From contig NZ_CP060201.1 of assembly GCF_013407925.2 (NCBI RefSeq), positions 3,162,001 to 3,226,000 on the forward strand: DNA of 64,000 nucleotides, given 5' to 3'. This stretch comes from Pseudomonas protegens (GTDB taxonomy: Bacteria; Pseudomonadota; Gammaproteobacteria; Pseudomonadales; Pseudomonadaceae). Under the pieces are notes generated by a model. The model had not been told where the DNA came from and did not search any database. It was given only the letters and a program-made list of their open reading frames with translations. Of this stretch, positions 1-9,600 are shown piece by piece (position 1 is the first letter of the stretch; each line of letters starts with the position of its first letter). The translations under genes and the position numbers were made by a program.

Positions 1-926
1 TCGTCTTCTTCGGCGATGACCTGCACGCCGAACTCCCACTCCGGGTAATCCCCGGCCTCGATGGCATCCCACAGGTCACGGCGATGGAAGTCGGTGTCCT
101 TGCCCGCCAGCTTCTGCGCCTCGTCCCAGACCAGGGAACAGGTGCCCACCGTCGGCCGCCAGTGAAACTTGACGAAGCTTGCGCGCCCCTCGGCGTTGAT
201 CAGGCGAAAGGTGTGCACGCCAAAGCCCTGCATGCTGCGCAGGCTTTTCGGAATGGCCCGGTCGGACATGGCCCAGATCACCATGTGCGCCGATTCCGGC
301 TGCAGGGAGACGAAGTCCCAGAAGGTGTCGTGGGCCGAGCCGCCGGTGGGGATTTCGTTATGCGGCTCGGGCTTCACCGCATGCACGAAGTCGGGGAACT
401 TGATCGCGTCCTGGATGAAGAACACCGGCATGTTGTTGCCCACCAGGTCGAAGTTGCCCTCGTCGGTGAAGAACTTCACGGCAAATCCCCGGACATCGCG
501 CACGGTATCGCCGGAGCCTCTTGGCCCCTGGACCGTGGAAAAGCGCACGAACACCGGGGTCTTCTTCTGCGGATCGCGCAGGAAACCGGCCTTGGTCAGC
601 GCCGAATGATTGTCGTAGCTCTGGAAGTAGCCATGGGCACCGACACCGCGGGCATGGACGATGCGCTCGGGAATCCGCTCATGGTCGAAGTGGGTGATCT
701 TCTCCCGCATGATGAAGTCTTCCAGCAGCGAAGGACCACGAGCGCCGGCCTTGAGGCTGTTCTGATTGTCAGCGACCTTCACCCCCTGATTGGTCCGCAG
801 GGCCTGGCCCGTGGCGTCGGAGCGGAACGGCTCCAGGCTCTGCAACTTGGTGTTGCTGTTGCCCCGGTCCAGGGTATCGGTCCCGGCCATCTGGCTTTTC
901 GGGGCATGGGTTTTTTTCGTACTCAT
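1..926 (-). CDS. katE: Large-subunit (HPII-type) catalase, 5' part only
   Basis: Haem catalase that dismutates hydrogen peroxide in the cytoplasm. The frame is open from the ATG at 926 to the window edge, giving 308 residues. The catalytic motif [12 protein letters not shown] (His91), the FDLVGNN motif (catalytic Asn about 164) and the long segment [14 protein letters not shown] are all present. The extended N-terminus before the core and the close match to E. coli HPII mark it as a clade 2 catalase, usually about 700 residues with a C-terminal flavodoxin-like domain that would lie outside the window. GAGGAG lies 10 nt before the ATG. The gene is divergent from metN, and the 270 bases between them hold both promoters. 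HPII genes are commonly stationary-phase (RpoS) regulated; I see no decisive promoter motif. Confidence 0.95.
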   Translation of the reverse strand, partial: MSTKKTHAPKSQMAGTDTLDRGNSNTKLQSLEPFRSDATGQALRTNQGVKVADNQNSLKAGARGPSLLEDFIMREKITHFDHERIPERIVHARGVGAHGYFQSYDNHSALTKAGFLRDPQKKTPVFVRFSTVQGPRGSGDTVRDVRGFAVKFFTDEGNFDLVGNNMPVFFIQDAIKFPDFVHAVKPEPHNEIPTGGSAHDTFWDFVSLQPESAHMVIWAMSDRAIPKSLRSMQGFGVHTFRLINAEGRASFVKFHWRPTVGTCSLVWDEAQKLAGKDTDFHRRDLWDAIEAGDYPEWEFGVQVIAEED

Positions 927-1196
927 CAGGCAAGAACTCCTCGTTGGCGAAACCCCTGGCGCGCCGGGGCTTCGTGAACACAGGCCCACAGGCACGGCAC
1001 CTGGGGCTTTTCGAGTGGCTTAAGTAGTGACTGACGAGAAACCGCGAGCGTTCCTTTTTTATGACCTTTGATCGCGTTATCGCCAAATGGCAGGATGATC
1101 GCGAAATAAATGCTAAGAACCTCTATACGGACAGGCTAAAATGCGCGCCCGGCTAACCGCTGATCCTTTTCTAACGCGCCCCACAAGGTTCGCTAC

Positions 1197-2204
1197 GTGA
1201 TCGAGTTTCAAAACGTCCATAAAACCTACCGGGTCGCCGGTAAGGATATTCCCGCCCTGCACCCGACCAGTCTTCGGGTCGAGAATGGCCAGGTGTTCGG
1301 CCTGATCGGTCATTCCGGGGCGGGCAAAAGTACCCTGCTGCGCCTGATCAACCGCCTGGAAAACCCCAGCGGCGGCCAGATCATCGTCGACGATGAAGAA
1401 GTCACCGCGCTGGATGCCAATGGCCTGCGCCGCTTCCGGCAACAGGTCGGGATGATTTTCCAGCACTTCAACCTGCTGTCCTCCAAGACCGTGGCCGACA
1501 ACGTCGCGCTGCCCCTGACCCTGGCCGGCGAACTGTCACGCAGCGACATCGAGCGCCGCGTCGCCGAGTTGCTGGACCGGGTCGGCCTGGCCGACCACGC
1601 CAGGAAATACCCGGCGCAGCTGTCCGGCGGCCAGAAGCAGCGCGTCGGCATCGCCCGCGCCCTGGCCACCAAGCCGAAGATCCTGCTGTGCGACGAAGCC
1701 ACCAGCGCCCTCGATCCGCAGACCACCGCGTCGGTCCTGCAACTGCTGGCCGAGATCAACCGCGAACTGAAGCTGACCATCGTGCTGATCACCCACGAGA
1801 TGGACGTGATCCGTCGCGTCTGCGATCAGGTGGCGGTGATGGACGCCGGCCAGATCGTCGAACAAGGGCCGGTGGCCGAGGTGTTCCTGCACCCCAAGCA
1901 CCCGACCACCAAGCGCTTCGTCCAGGAAGACGAGCAGATCGACGAGAACGAGCAGCGCGACGACTTCGCCCATGTGCCGGGGCGCATCGTGCGCCTGACC
2001 TTCCAGGGCGAGGCCACCTACGCACCGCTGCTGGGCACCGTGGCCCGGGAGACCGGGGTCGACTACAGCATCCTCGCCGGACGCATCGACCGCATCAAAG
2101 ACACCCCTTACGGGCAACTGACCCTGGCCATCACCGGCGGTGACATGGAAGCGGCCTTCGCCCGCTTCACCGCGGCGGATGTCCACATGGAGGTGCTGCG
2201 CTGA
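1197..2204 (+). CDS. metN: Methionine ABC transporter ATP-binding protein MetN
   Basis: ATPase of the D/L-methionine importer, acting at the inner membrane with MetI and MetQ. 335 residues from a GTG start. It has Walker A GHSGAGKS (38-45), signature LSGGQ (142-146) and Walker B ILLCDE (162-167). The C-terminal ~75 residues form the NIL domain that senses intracellular methionine in this family. The stop overlaps the start of metI (ATGA), so the two are translationally coupled. Length and domain order are normal for MetN. I see no S-box riboswitch or other clear methionine regulatory element in the upstream 270 bases. Confidence 0.95.
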   Translation: MIEFQNVHKTYRVAGKDIPALHPTSLRVENGQVFGLIGHSGAGKSTLLRLINRLENPSGGQIIVDDEEVTALDANGLRRFRQQVGMIFQHFNLLSSKTVADNVALPLTLAGELSRSDIERRVAELLDRVGLADHARKYPAQLSGGQKQRVGIARALATKPKILLCDEATSALDPQTTASVLQLLAEINRELKLTIVLITHEMDVIRRVCDQVAVMDAGQIVEQGPVAEVFLHPKHPTTKRFVQEDEQIDENEQRDDFAHVPGRIVRLTFQGEATYAPLLGTVARETGVDYSILAGRIDRIKDTPYGQLTLAITGGDMEAAFARFTAADVHMEVLR

Positions 2205-2869
2205 TGGATACCTTCTTCGCCAACATCGACTGGCTGGAAATCTGGCTGGCCACCGGCGACACCCTGATGATGCTCGGCGGTTCGCTGCTGTTCACCGTGC
2301 TCCTGGGCCTGCCCCTGGGCGTGCTGCTGTTCCTCTGCAGCCCGCGCCAGCTGCTGGAGCAGAAGAGCCTCTACGCGCTGCTGTCGCTGATGGTGAACAT
2401 CCTGCGCTCGCTGCCATTCATCATCCTGCTGATCGTGATGATTCCCTTCACCGTATTGATCACCGGCACGTCGCTGGGGGTTGCCGGGGCCATTCCGCCG
2501 CTGGTGGTGGGCGCCACGCCGTTCTTTGCCCGGTTGGTGGAAACCGCCCTGCGCGAAGTCGACCGCGGCATCATCGAAGCCACCCAGTCCATGGGCGCCA
2601 GCACTCGGCAGATCATTACCAACGCCTTGCTCCCGGAAGCCCGCCCGGGCATCTTTGCCGCTATCACCGTGACCGCCATTACCCTGGTGTCGTATACCGC
2701 CATGGCGGGCGTGGTAGGTGCTGGCGGCCTCGGCGACCTGGCGATCCGCTTCGGCTACCAGCGTTTCCAGACCGATGTGATGGTGGTGACCGTAGTGTTG
2801 CTGCTGGTGCTGGTCCAGGTTCTGCAAACCGTCGGCGATAAGCTGGTGGTGCATTTTTCCCGCAAATAA
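2204..2869 (+). CDS. metI: Methionine ABC transporter permease MetI
   Basis: Inner-membrane permease of the methionine importer, 221 residues with about five hydrophobic segments. The EAA-type loop that docks on MetN is visible as EATQSMGASTRQII near residues 125-140. The segment GVVGAGGLGDLAIRFGYQRF near the C-terminus is typical of MetI. Its ATG overlaps the metN stop. metQ follows after 63 bases. Confidence 0.95.
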   Translation: MDTFFANIDWLEIWLATGDTLMMLGGSLLFTVLLGLPLGVLLFLCSPRQLLEQKSLYALLSLMVNILRSLPFIILLIVMIPFTVLITGTSLGVAGAIPPLVVGATPFFARLVETALREVDRGIIEATQSMGASTRQIITNALLPEARPGIFAAITVTAITLVSYTAMAGVVGAGGLGDLAIRFGYQRFQTDVMVVTVVLLLVLVQVLQTVGDKLVVHFSRK

Positions 2870-2932
2870 TTGCAAACGCCGGCCCTGGCCGGCAGGCGCC
2901 CGGGGTCGGGCGACTTACAAGGAGCTTGTTCG

Positions 2933-3706
2933 ATGAAAAAACTACTCGTCGCTTTCGCAGCCGTTGCCGCGTTCTCCGCGCACGCCGCCGAAACCCTGAC
3001 CGTGGCCGCCACACCAGTGCCCCACGCCGAGATCCTGGAATTCGTCAAACCGGCCCTGGCCAAAGAAGGCGTGGACCTGAAGGTCAAGGTCTTCACCGAC
3101 TACGTGCAGCCCAACGTGCAAGTGGCCGAGAAACGCCTGGATGCCAACTTCTTCCAGCACCAGCCGTACCTGGATGAGTTCAACAAGACCAAGGGCACCA
3201 AGCTGGTGAGCGTGGCCGGCGTGCACGTGGAGCCCCTGGGCGCCTACTCCAGCAAGTACAAGCAGCTCTCCGAACTGCCGGGCGGCGCCACCGTGGTGAT
3301 TCCCAACGACGCCACCAACGGTGGCCGCGCGCTGTTGCTGCTGGACAAGGCTGGCCTGATCAAGCTCAAGGACTCCAACAACATCCTGGCCACCGTCAAG
3401 GACATCACCGAGAACCCCAAGGACCTGAAGTTCCGTGAACTGGAAGCCGCCACCATCCCGCGCGTGCTGACCCAGGTCGACCTGGCCCTGATCAACACCA
3501 ACTACGCCCTGGAAGCCAAGCTGGACCCGTCCAAGGACGCCCTGGTGATCGAAGGCAAGGACTCGCCTTACGTGAACATCCTGGTGGCCCGTCCTGACGA
3601 CAAGGACTCGGACGCCATGAAGAAGCTGGTCGCGGCCCTGCACAGCCCGGAAGTGAAGCAGTTCATTCTCGAGAAGTACAAAGGCGCCATCGTGCCGGCG
3701 TTCTGA
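2933..3706 (+). CDS. metQ: Methionine ABC transporter substrate-binding protein MetQ
   Basis: Periplasmic methionine-binding protein (NlpA family), 257 residues. The ATG at 2933 is preceded by AAGGAG with 8-nt spacing; the longer open frame upstream has no start with a ribosome site. The signal peptide (MKKLLVAFAAVAAFSAHA) ends in AHA-A with no lipobox cysteine, so this copy should be a soluble periplasmic protein, unlike the E. coli MetQ lipoprotein. The family core motifs YVQPN, FFQHQPYLDEFN and IPNDATNGGRALLLL are present. Last gene of metNIQ, followed by a strong terminator. Confidence 0.94.
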   Translation: MKKLLVAFAAVAAFSAHAAETLTVAATPVPHAEILEFVKPALAKEGVDLKVKVFTDYVQPNVQVAEKRLDANFFQHQPYLDEFNKTKGTKLVSVAGVHVEPLGAYSSKYKQLSELPGGATVVIPNDATNGGRALLLLDKAGLIKLKDSNNILATVKDITENPKDLKFRELEAATIPRVLTQVDLALINTNYALEAKLDPSKDALVIEGKDSPYVNILVARPDDKDSDAMKKLVAALHSPEVKQFILEKYKGAIVPAF

Positions 3707-3722
3707 TCGGTTGCAGAAACAC

Positions 3723-3755
3723 AAACGGGGCGCCTTCGGGCGCCCCGTTTTGTTT
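3723..3755 (+). terminator. Rho-independent terminator of metNIQ
   Basis: Perfect 12-bp stem (3723-3734 with 3739-3750) closed by a cUUCGg tetraloop and followed by TGTTTGT. It starts 16 bases after the metQ stop. The stem begins with AAA and ends with TTT, so it could also act in the reverse direction. Confidence 0.9.
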
Positions 3756-3758
3756 GTG

Positions 3759-3852
3759 GCCGCTGCCGCAGGCTGCGATAAGGCGCGCAGCGCTTGCCGA
3801 GGGCCTCAGGAGCACGTCCTCTTCGAGGCCGATCGCAGCCTGCGGCAGCGGC
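3759..3852. repeat. Long inverted repeat downstream of metQ
   Basis: Arms of 21 bp (3759-3779 and 3832-3852) are exact reverse complements built on GCCGCTGCCGCAGGCTGCGA, with about 52 bases between them. This is a repetitive extragenic palindrome type distinct from the GGCAAGCC REP seen elsewhere in the window. It lies between the metQ terminator and the convergent SCO1 gene. Confidence 0.8.
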
Positions 3853-3858
3853 TACAGG

Positions 3859-3898
3859 GTTCAGCGGTTCAGCGGTTCAGCGGTTCAGCGGTTCAGCG
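3859..3898. repeat. Tandem octamer repeat, five exact copies
   Basis: Five uninterrupted copies of GTTCAGCG, followed by a diverged sixth unit (GCTCAAGC). Noncoding, between the inverted repeat and the 3' end of the SCO1 gene. Copy number could vary by slippage. Confidence 0.9.
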
Positions 3899-3914
3899 GC
3901 TCAAGCATGCCGCG

Positions 3915-4550
3915 TTATTGGCGCTGCAACATCAGCGGCAGCTGGGCCACCAGCTTCTGGTTGTTCAACGGTGCGCGGATAAAACCGCGCTGGCGGCCGT
4001 CCGGGCCGATCACCGCCAGGTTGCCGCTGTGGTCCACGGTGTAGTTGGGCTTGCTGGTGTCCGCCGGAATGAACGGAATGCTCACGGCATTGGCCAGCTT
4101 CTGCAGGTCTTCCACTGAGGCGGCGGTCAGGCCCTTGAAGTCCTTGTCGAAGTAGCCCAGGTACTGCTTGAGCTGCTGCGGCGTATCGCGGTTGGGGTCG
4201 ACGCTGACCAGGATCACCTGCAGCTTGTCCACCGCCTCCTTGGGCAGCTCGCTCTTGATCTGCCGCAGCTGGGCCAGGGTGGTGGGGCAGATGTCCGGGC
4301 AGAAGGTGTAGCCGAAGAACAGCAGCGACCATTTGCCCTTCAACTCGTCGATCACCACCGGCTGGCCATCCTGGTCGAGCATTTTCACCGCCGGCAGCGT
4401 GCGGCTCTGGGGCAGGAGAATGATGCCGGCATCGATCAGTGCGGTGGGATCGCCCTGACCCTTGCCGGACAGTACTTTGTTGACGGTCAGCCCCAGGACC
4501 AGGGCCACCAGCGCAACGAGAATAAAGACGGTTTTCTGAGTTCGAGTCAT
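3915..4550 (-). CDS. SCO1/SenC-family copper chaperone
   Basis: Membrane-anchored thioredoxin-fold protein that delivers copper to the CuA centre of cytochrome c oxidase; 211 residues. An N-terminal anchor at about 7-24 is followed by the periplasmic domain. The copper ligands are visible: FCPDICP (Cys84, Cys88) and the downstream His174 in VDHSGN. The open frame runs far upstream, but the ATG at 4550 overlaps the cyoE stop (ATGA) and gives the family's normal length. It is the distal gene of the cox assembly operon (PA0114 senC position in PAO1, from memory). Confidence 0.94.
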   Translation of the reverse strand: MTRTQKTVFILVALVALVLGLTVNKVLSGKGQGDPTALIDAGIILLPQSRTLPAVKMLDQDGQPVVIDELKGKWSLLFFGYTFCPDICPTTLAQLRQIKSELPKEAVDKLQVILVSVDPNRDTPQQLKQYLGYFDKDFKGLTAASVEDLQKLANAVSIPFIPADTSKPNYTVDHSGNLAVIGPDGRQRGFIRAPLNNQKLVAQLPLMLQRQ

Positions 4551-5449
4551 AGGTTCAACAATAGGTAGTGGTCTACGAGCAGGGCGATGAACAGCAGGAA
4601 CAAGTAATAAATAGAGTACTTGAAGGTGTTGATCGCCGCGTGCGGCCGAGTGCCACGGTACAGCACCCAGGCCCATTGCAGGAAGCGCCCGCCCAGGGCC
4701 AGGGCGCACACCAGGTACAGCACCCCGCTCATGTGGATGGCATAGGGCAACAGGCTCACCGCCAGCAGGGCAAAGGTATAGAGCAGGATGTGCACCTTGG
4801 TGTAGTGCTCGCCGTGGGTCACCGGCAGCATCGGGATATCGGCCTTGGCGTACTCCTCCTTGCGGTGGATGGCCAGGGCCCAGAAGTGCGGCGGGGTCCA
4901 GGCGAAGATGATCAGCACCAGCAGCAGCGGCTCGGCGCTCAGGTGCCCGGTGGCGGCGACCCAGCCCAGCAGCGGCGGAGCCGCGCCGGCCAGCCCGCCG
5001 ATCACGATGTTCTGCGGCGTCGCGCGCTTCAGAAAGCCGGTGTAGACCACCGCGTAGCCCAGCAGGGAAGCCAGGGTCAGCCAGGCCGTGAGCGGGTTGG
5101 TAAAGGCCAGCAGCAGCGCCTGCCCGGCCAACGCCAGGCACAGGGCAAATGCCAGGGCCGCCCGGGGTGAAACCCGGCCTTCGGCCAGGGGCCGCTTATG
5201 GGTCCGGGCCATCAGCGCATCGATGCGCCGGTCCACCACATGGTTGACCGCCGCCGCGCCGCCCGCGCACAGGGCAATGCCCAGGTTGCCGAACACCAGC
5301 ACCGTCCACGGCACCCCGGCGCGGGTGGCGAGGAACATGCCCACCAGGGAGGTGATCAGCATCAGCACCACCACCTTGGGTTTGGTCAGCTCCAGGTAAT
5401 CACGCCAGATCGCCCGGGGCTGCTGACGTTCGCCAATCAGAGTCGCCAT
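4547..5449 (-). CDS. cyoE: Protohaem IX farnesyltransferase (haem O synthase)
   Basis: UbiA-superfamily membrane enzyme that adds farnesyl to haem b to make haem O, the precursor of haem A. 300 residues with about nine membrane segments. The prenyl-diphosphate motif NHVVDRRID (about 68-76) and the following [12 protein letters not shown] are clear. It overlaps ctaA by 13 nt upstream and the SCO1 gene by 4 nt downstream, so these are co-translated. It would also be named ctaB. Confidence 0.95.
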   Translation of the reverse strand: MATLIGERQQPRAIWRDYLELTKPKVVVLMLITSLVGMFLATRAGVPWTVLVFGNLGIALCAGGAAAVNHVVDRRIDALMARTHKRPLAEGRVSPRAALAFALCLALAGQALLLAFTNPLTAWLTLASLLGYAVVYTGFLKRATPQNIVIGGLAGAAPPLLGWVAATGHLSAEPLLLVLIIFAWTPPHFWALAIHRKEEYAKADIPMLPVTHGEHYTKVHILLYTFALLAVSLLPYAIHMSGVLYLVCALALGGRFLQWAWVLYRGTRPHAAINTFKYSIYYLFLLFIALLVDHYLLLNL

Positions 5450-6516
5450 GGCATCTCTCCTTTGATGGTGATGGGACCGGCCACCTGTTTGCGCGGGCTC
5501 AGACGCCAGCCCAGGGGCTGGCGATCCCGGGCCTGCACCAGGCTGGTACGAGCGTGATAGTTGACCAGCACCAGGGTCAGCAGCAGCGCCGCGCCCCCGG
5601 CGTTGTGCGCCACCGCCACCGGCAGGGGCAGGTGAAACAGCACGTTGCTGACGCCCAGGCTGATCTGCGTCCCCAGGGCCAGCAGCACCAGCCCGGCCAG
5701 ACGGGTCATGCCGGTTTGCCGCAGTTGCCAGGCCAGCCCCAGCAACACCAGGGTCACCAGCACCGCGCCCACCCGATGGGTCATGTGAATGGCGGTGCGG
5801 GCGTCACTGTCCAATTGCCCGCCCAGGTAGTTGGGGCCGATGTGCTGGGTCAGGTGAAAGCCATTGGCGAAATCCATGTTCGGCCACCACTGGCCGTGGC
5901 AGGTGGGCAGGTCGATACAGGCCACCGCCGCATAGTTGGAACTGACCCAACCGCCCAGGGCGATCTGCCCGATCACCAGCACCAGCCCGGCCGTGGCCCA
6001 GTATTGCAGACGGCGCGGCACGATCAGCGCCGGCAGCACGCCGGACAGGCGCAAGGTCAGCAGGAACAGCAGGCTCAAGGTGGCGAAACCGCCCAGCAGG
6101 TGCGCGGTGACCACTTGCGGCCAGAGCTTGAGGGTCACCGTCCACATGCCGAAGGCCGCCTGGGCGAACACCACCGCCAGGAGGAACAGCGGCAGCTTCA
6201 AGGGCTGCCCGGGATGCCGGCGATGGCTCCAGGCGCGGGCCGCCAGCAGCACGATCAACAGCCCCAGGGTCCCGGCGAAATAGCGGTGGATCATCTCGTT
6301 CCAGCCCTTGTGGGCTTCCACCGGGGTATCGGGGAAGTGCCGCTCGGCATGGGCCAGCTGCGCCTCGCTTTGCGGCACGCTGATAAAGCCGTAGCAGCCG
6401 GGCCAGTCCGGACAGCCGAGGCCCGCGTGGGTCAGCCGGGTGTAGGCGCCGAGCAACACCACGATCAGGGCCAGCAAGGTGGCCAACAACGCGAGGCGAA
6501 ATCCAGGTTTGGCCAT
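5437..6516 (-). CDS. ctaA: Haem A synthase, COX15/CtaA family
   Basis: Inner-membrane monooxygenase that converts haem O to haem A for the aa3 oxidase. 359 residues with about eight membrane segments. Motifs typical of the family include [19 protein letters not shown] near the N-terminus, the haem-ligand contexts [15 protein letters not shown] and AHLLGG, and the HMTHRVGA segment. A conserved cysteine pair appears in the loop ([13 protein letters not shown]). Ten bases separate its start from the stop of the SCO-like gene upstream. CtaA and CyoE together supply haem A to CoxA, encoded in the same cluster. Confidence 0.94.
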   Translation of the reverse strand: MAKPGFRLALLATLLALIVVLLGAYTRLTHAGLGCPDWPGCYGFISVPQSEAQLAHAERHFPDTPVEAHKGWNEMIHRYFAGTLGLLIVLLAARAWSHRRHPGQPLKLPLFLLAVVFAQAAFGMWTVTLKLWPQVVTAHLLGGFATLSLLFLLTLRLSGVLPALIVPRRLQYWATAGLVLVIGQIALGGWVSSNYAAVACIDLPTCHGQWWPNMDFANGFHLTQHIGPNYLGGQLDSDARTAIHMTHRVGAVLVTLVLLGLAWQLRQTGMTRLAGLVLLALGTQISLGVSNVLFHLPLPVAVAHNAGGAALLLTLVLVNYHARTSLVQARDRQPLGWRLSPRKQVAGPITIKGEMPWRL

Positions 6517-6526
6517 GACGATGCCC

Positions 6527-7117
6527 TTATCCGATGTTCGACAGTTTCAGCAGGTGGCGCAGGTCGTTGAGCAAATCCTTGCCGTTGACCCGAGCGTCGT
6601 AGCGCAGCACCAGATTGCTGTGGGGATCGACAATCCACAGCTGCGGCGCCTCCTTGTCGTTGGCGCCTTTGGTGAAGGTCGGCAGATCCAGGGGATAGCG
6701 TTGCAACTGCGGGTATTCGCGCTGCAGCCTGGCTTCGTATTCGGCGCTCAGCGGCTGGGCACTGGCCAGGGCATGGCTGGCCCGGGAAGCGTCGCGCCCC
6801 AGGGCCACCTGGATCTGCCGCGCCAGGTACACCAACTGCTGGCAGTCCGCCTCGCAGGCCTTGGGCGCGGTGACCAGGATCTGCCAGCGATCCTCCTCGG
6901 CCTGCACGCCGATCTGCGCTCGGGTCTGGCCATTGCCGATCAGCTCGCCGTGGTAACTGCGGCTTTCCGGCACCCAGAACTGCAGCTTGTACATGCCGGT
7001 GGCGAGGATCATCGGGCCGATCACCATCAGCAGGATCAGCACCAATTGCCAGCGCCCACGACGCCGGTTGGGCGCCTGGGCGTCAGAGATGTTGGGTGGA
7101 TTCATGGCCGTTCCCAT
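6527..7117 (-). CDS. SCO-like cytochrome oxidase-locus protein
   Basis: 196 residues with one N-terminal membrane anchor (about 24-42) and a periplasmic domain. Usually annotated as hypothetical in Pseudomonas (PA0111 position, from memory). I see an SCO-like ligand set: a CxxxC motif (Cys88-EAD-Cys92) after a beta-strand (WQILVTAP), and a later WIVDPHSN (His166) in the position of the SCO VDHSGN. Overall similarity to SCO1 is low, so the copper-binding role is inference. The start at 7117 has GGGAG 7 nt upstream; an alternative ATG is at 7105. It overlaps the SURF1 gene by 35 nt. Confidence 0.8.
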   Translation of the reverse strand: MGTAMNPPNISDAQAPNRRRGRWQLVLILLMVIGPMILATGMYKLQFWVPESRSYHGELIGNGQTRAQIGVQAEEDRWQILVTAPKACEADCQQLVYLARQIQVALGRDASRASHALASAQPLSAEYEARLQREYPQLQRYPLDLPTFTKGANDKEAPQLWIVDPHSNLVLRYDARVNGKDLLNDLRHLLKLSNIG

Positions 7118-7823
7118 GGCGTTTCTCCCGTGCGTTGTGCCAGCCGAAATAGAGATAGAGGAGCAGCAGGGCCAGGGCCATGGCGAACCACTGCACGGCG
7201 TAGCCCTGGTGTTTTTCCGGCCCCATGGCCACCACCGGCCAAGCCGTCAGGTAGGCGCCCGGACCGGACTCCTGGCGCACCTCGTGATTGAAGCCACTGC
7301 GCCCCAGCTCGGCCCAGAGCGCCTCCGGGGCCACGGCGGTGATCAGTCGCGGCCAGCGCGCAGCGGCCGGATCGGCATGCAGTTGGAACACCGCGCCCGG
7401 AGAAACGTAGACCCAGGCATCCAGGCTCAGGCTCTGCTCCGGGGTGCTGAATACCGGCGGCGTGCGCCGATCGGGCCAGGGCAGCCAGCCGCGATTGACC
7501 AGCAGCCAGCGCCCGCTGGTCTGATCGAGGAAGGGCTGCAGCAACTCGACCCCGGCCCGGCCGTCGTGCAGGCGGTTGTCCAGCAGCAGGCTGTGCTCGG
7601 CATCGAAATGGCCGTACAGGCGCAGTCGGCGAAAGGCCGGATCCTCGGCGCCCAGCAACTCCAACAGCGGCACCGGCTGAGCCACGCGGCGCTCGGCGTA
7701 ACTGGCCAGCAACTGGCGTTTCTGCTCGCCGCGCCCCAACTGCCAGAAGCCCAGGTAAACCAGCACCGGCAGCAGCAACAGCACCACCAGGGACGGCACG
7801 ACGCCGGGCCGGAAGCCTTTCAT
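7083..7823 (-). CDS. SURF1-family cytochrome c oxidase assembly protein
   Basis: Inner-membrane assembly factor thought to help insert haem A into CoxA. 246 residues with the family topology: an N-terminal membrane segment (PSLVVLLLLPVLVYLGFWQL), a periplasmic domain, and a second segment near the C-terminus (WFAMALALLLLYLYFGW). The SURF1 markers FWQLGRGEQK, LLDNRLHDGRAG and LVNRGWLP are present. The 3' end overlaps the SCO-like gene by 35 nt. Confidence 0.92.
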   Translation of the reverse strand: MKGFRPGVVPSLVVLLLLPVLVYLGFWQLGRGEQKRQLLASYAERRVAQPVPLLELLGAEDPAFRRLRLYGHFDAEHSLLLDNRLHDGRAGVELLQPFLDQTSGRWLLVNRGWLPWPDRRTPPVFSTPEQSLSLDAWVYVSPGAVFQLHADPAAARWPRLITAVAPEALWAELGRSGFNHEVRQESGPGAYLTAWPVVAMGPEKHQGYAVQWFAMALALLLLYLYFGWHNAREKRHGNGHESTQHL

Positions 7824-7894
7824 GAGCGGCCCGCAAGCTTGAGAAATCCACTCGCTATACTGCTGTACATCGCGTTTCCCCCCGGAGTCCCACC

Positions 7895-8098
7895 ATGCTC
7901 AAAGCCGCCATCGTCCTGATGCTGATCGCCACGGTGATCAGCCTGTTCAGCGGCCTGTTCTTTCTGGTCAAGGACGACAGCCAATCCAAGCGCCTGGTGA
8001 CCGCCCTGAGTATTCGGGTGTGCCTGGCCGCGATCACCGTGGGCTTGATCGCCTGGGGCTTCTTCAGCGGCCAGCTGGTGTCCCACGCGCCCTGGTAG
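7895..8098 (+). CDS. DUF2909 twin-transmembrane protein
   Basis: 67-residue inner-membrane protein with two hydrophobic segments (about 5-25 and 43-60) joined by a short charged loop (KDDSQSKR). Matches the DUF2909 family conserved inside gamma-proteobacterial cox clusters (PA0109 position). Function unknown; an oxidase assembly or accessory role is inferred only from location. GGAG lies upstream of the ATG. It is the only plus-strand gene within the cox cluster, lying between SURF1 and coxC and convergent with coxC. Confidence 0.88.
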   Translation: MLKAAIVLMLIATVISLFSGLFFLVKDDSQSKRLVTALSIRVCLAAITVGLIAWGFFSGQLVSHAPW

Positions 8099-8104
8099 GG
8101 CGCT

Positions 8105-8992
8105 TCAGAGCACGTAGACGAAGACGAACAGGCCGATCCACACCACATCGACGAAGTGCCAGTACCAGCTCGCCGCCTCGAAGCCGAACTGATGCTCGGC
8201 GTCGAAATGCCCACGCAGGATGCGCATCAGCATCACGAACAGGATCAGGGTGCCGATGGTCACGTGGGCACCGTGGAAACCGGTGAGCATGAAAAAAGTC
8301 GCGCCGTAGATCCCCGAGCCCAGGGTCAGCCCCAGCTCGTGATAGGCGTGGATGTATTCCTCGGCCTGAAAGCCGAGGAAGGCGCAGCCCAGCAGCACGG
8401 TCAGCGCCAGCCAGATCTTCAGCGCGCCGCGATGGCCTTTCTTCAGGGCATGGTGGGCGATGGTCACGGTGACGCTGGAACTGACCAGCAGCACGGTGTT
8501 GAGCAGCGGCAGGCCCCAGGGGCTGATGGTGCCCTTGGGCGATGGAAAGAGTTTCGGGTCGGGGTTGTTGAGCAACGGCCAGACGAACTCGAAGTTCGGC
8601 CAGAGCATATGGGCGATGCCCTTGTGCCCCTCACCGCCGAGCCAGGGCCCGGACAGGTGCCGCACATAGAACAGCGCGCCGAAGAAGGCCATGAAGAACA
8701 TCACTTCGGAAAAGATGAACCAGCTCATGCCCCAGCGGAACGAGCGATCGAGCTGGGCGCTGTAGAGCCCGGCGCGGCTTTCCTTGACCACCGCGCCGAA
8801 CCAGCCGAACAGCATGTAGGCCAGCAGCAGGCCGCCGACGAAAAAGATCAGCGGGCCGTGGGATTCCGGCCGCGCCGCCTTCAGGTCGTTGAACCAGGTC
8901 GCCAGGCCGAACACGGTGACGAACATGCCCACCGTCGCGATGATCGGCCACTTGCTCTGGGCCGGAACGTAATAGTGCTCATGAGTCGCCAT
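8105..8992 (-). CDS. coxC: Cytochrome c oxidase subunit III
   Basis: Seven-helix core subunit of the aa3-type oxidase, 295 residues. Recognisable segments are WGMSWFIFSEVMFFMAFFGA, the histidine-rich HHALKKGHRGALK, and FMLTGFHGAHVTIGT with the following WYWHFVDVVWIGLF near the C-terminus. AAGGAG stands 8 nt before the ATG. It shares the minus-strand cluster with coxA, coxB and ctaG; six bases separate it from the convergent DUF2909 gene. Confidence 0.96.
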   Translation of the reverse strand: MATHEHYYVPAQSKWPIIATVGMFVTVFGLATWFNDLKAARPESHGPLIFFVGGLLLAYMLFGWFGAVVKESRAGLYSAQLDRSFRWGMSWFIFSEVMFFMAFFGALFYVRHLSGPWLGGEGHKGIAHMLWPNFEFVWPLLNNPDPKLFPSPKGTISPWGLPLLNTVLLVSSSVTVTIAHHALKKGHRGALKIWLALTVLLGCAFLGFQAEEYIHAYHELGLTLGSGIYGATFFMLTGFHGAHVTIGTLILFVMLMRILRGHFDAEHQFGFEAASWYWHFVDVVWIGLFVFVYVL

Positions 8993-9025
8993 GGGTCGTT
9001 CTCCTTATCGGGCACGCCAGATCGT

Positions 9026-9583
9026 CTAGCCACCGGTCTTGGCGGTCGCCGCCACCGGTGGATGACGCGCGGTGATATCGAACAGCGTGTAAGCCAGCGT
9101 CAGGTGCTTCACATCCTTGGGCATGTCGCGGTCAACGATGAAACGCACCGGCATCTCGATCTTCTCCCCAGGCTGCAGCACCTGCTGGGTAAAGCAGAAG
9201 CACTCGGTCTTGTGGAAGTACATGGCCGCGCTGCTGGGGGAAATGCTCGGGATCGCCTGGGCGCTCATCGGGTGGTCACTGGGGTTGCGGGCGATGAAGA
9301 TCATCTCGTTCACCGCCCCCGGATGGACCACGATGTCATCGGCCTTGGGATAGAAATCCCAGACCATGTCGATGGCATTGGTGGACAGGAACTGCACCCG
9401 TATCTGGCGCGACTCATCCACCTGCTGCCCCTGGTCCGCGTACTGCCCGCCGGTCTTGCCGTTGATCCCCAGGGCCTTGCACATCACGTCGTAGATCGGC
9501 ACCAGGGCAAAACCGAAGACGAACATCGCCGTCACCACCAGCAACAGGCGGGTCACCAGTTTCTTCAGCGAAATCTCGGCCAT
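9026..9583 (-). CDS. ctaG: Cytochrome c oxidase assembly protein CtaG/Cox11
   Basis: Copper chaperone for the CuB site of CoxA. 185 residues with an N-terminal anchor (about 8-30) and a periplasmic Ig-like domain. The CFCF copper motif (TECFCFTQQ) and the PVRFIVDRDMPKDV segment near the C-terminus are clear. I chose the ATG at 9583, which has GGGAGGG at good spacing; the open frame extends 17 codons upstream into a REP-like repeat with no convincing ribosome site. Confidence 0.94.
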   Translation of the reverse strand: MAEISLKKLVTRLLLVVTAMFVFGFALVPIYDVMCKALGINGKTGGQYADQGQQVDESRQIRVQFLSTNAIDMVWDFYPKADDIVVHPGAVNEMIFIARNPSDHPMSAQAIPSISPSSAAMYFHKTECFCFTQQVLQPGEKIEMPVRFIVDRDMPKDVKHLTLAYTLFDITARHPPVAATAKTGG

Positions 9584-9600
9584 CTCAACGCCCTCCCGAA

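Noticed and set aside
1087..1196. SAM riboswitch upstream of metN
   Set aside because: The leader is too short and I could not fold a convincing SAM-binding structure or find an associated terminator.
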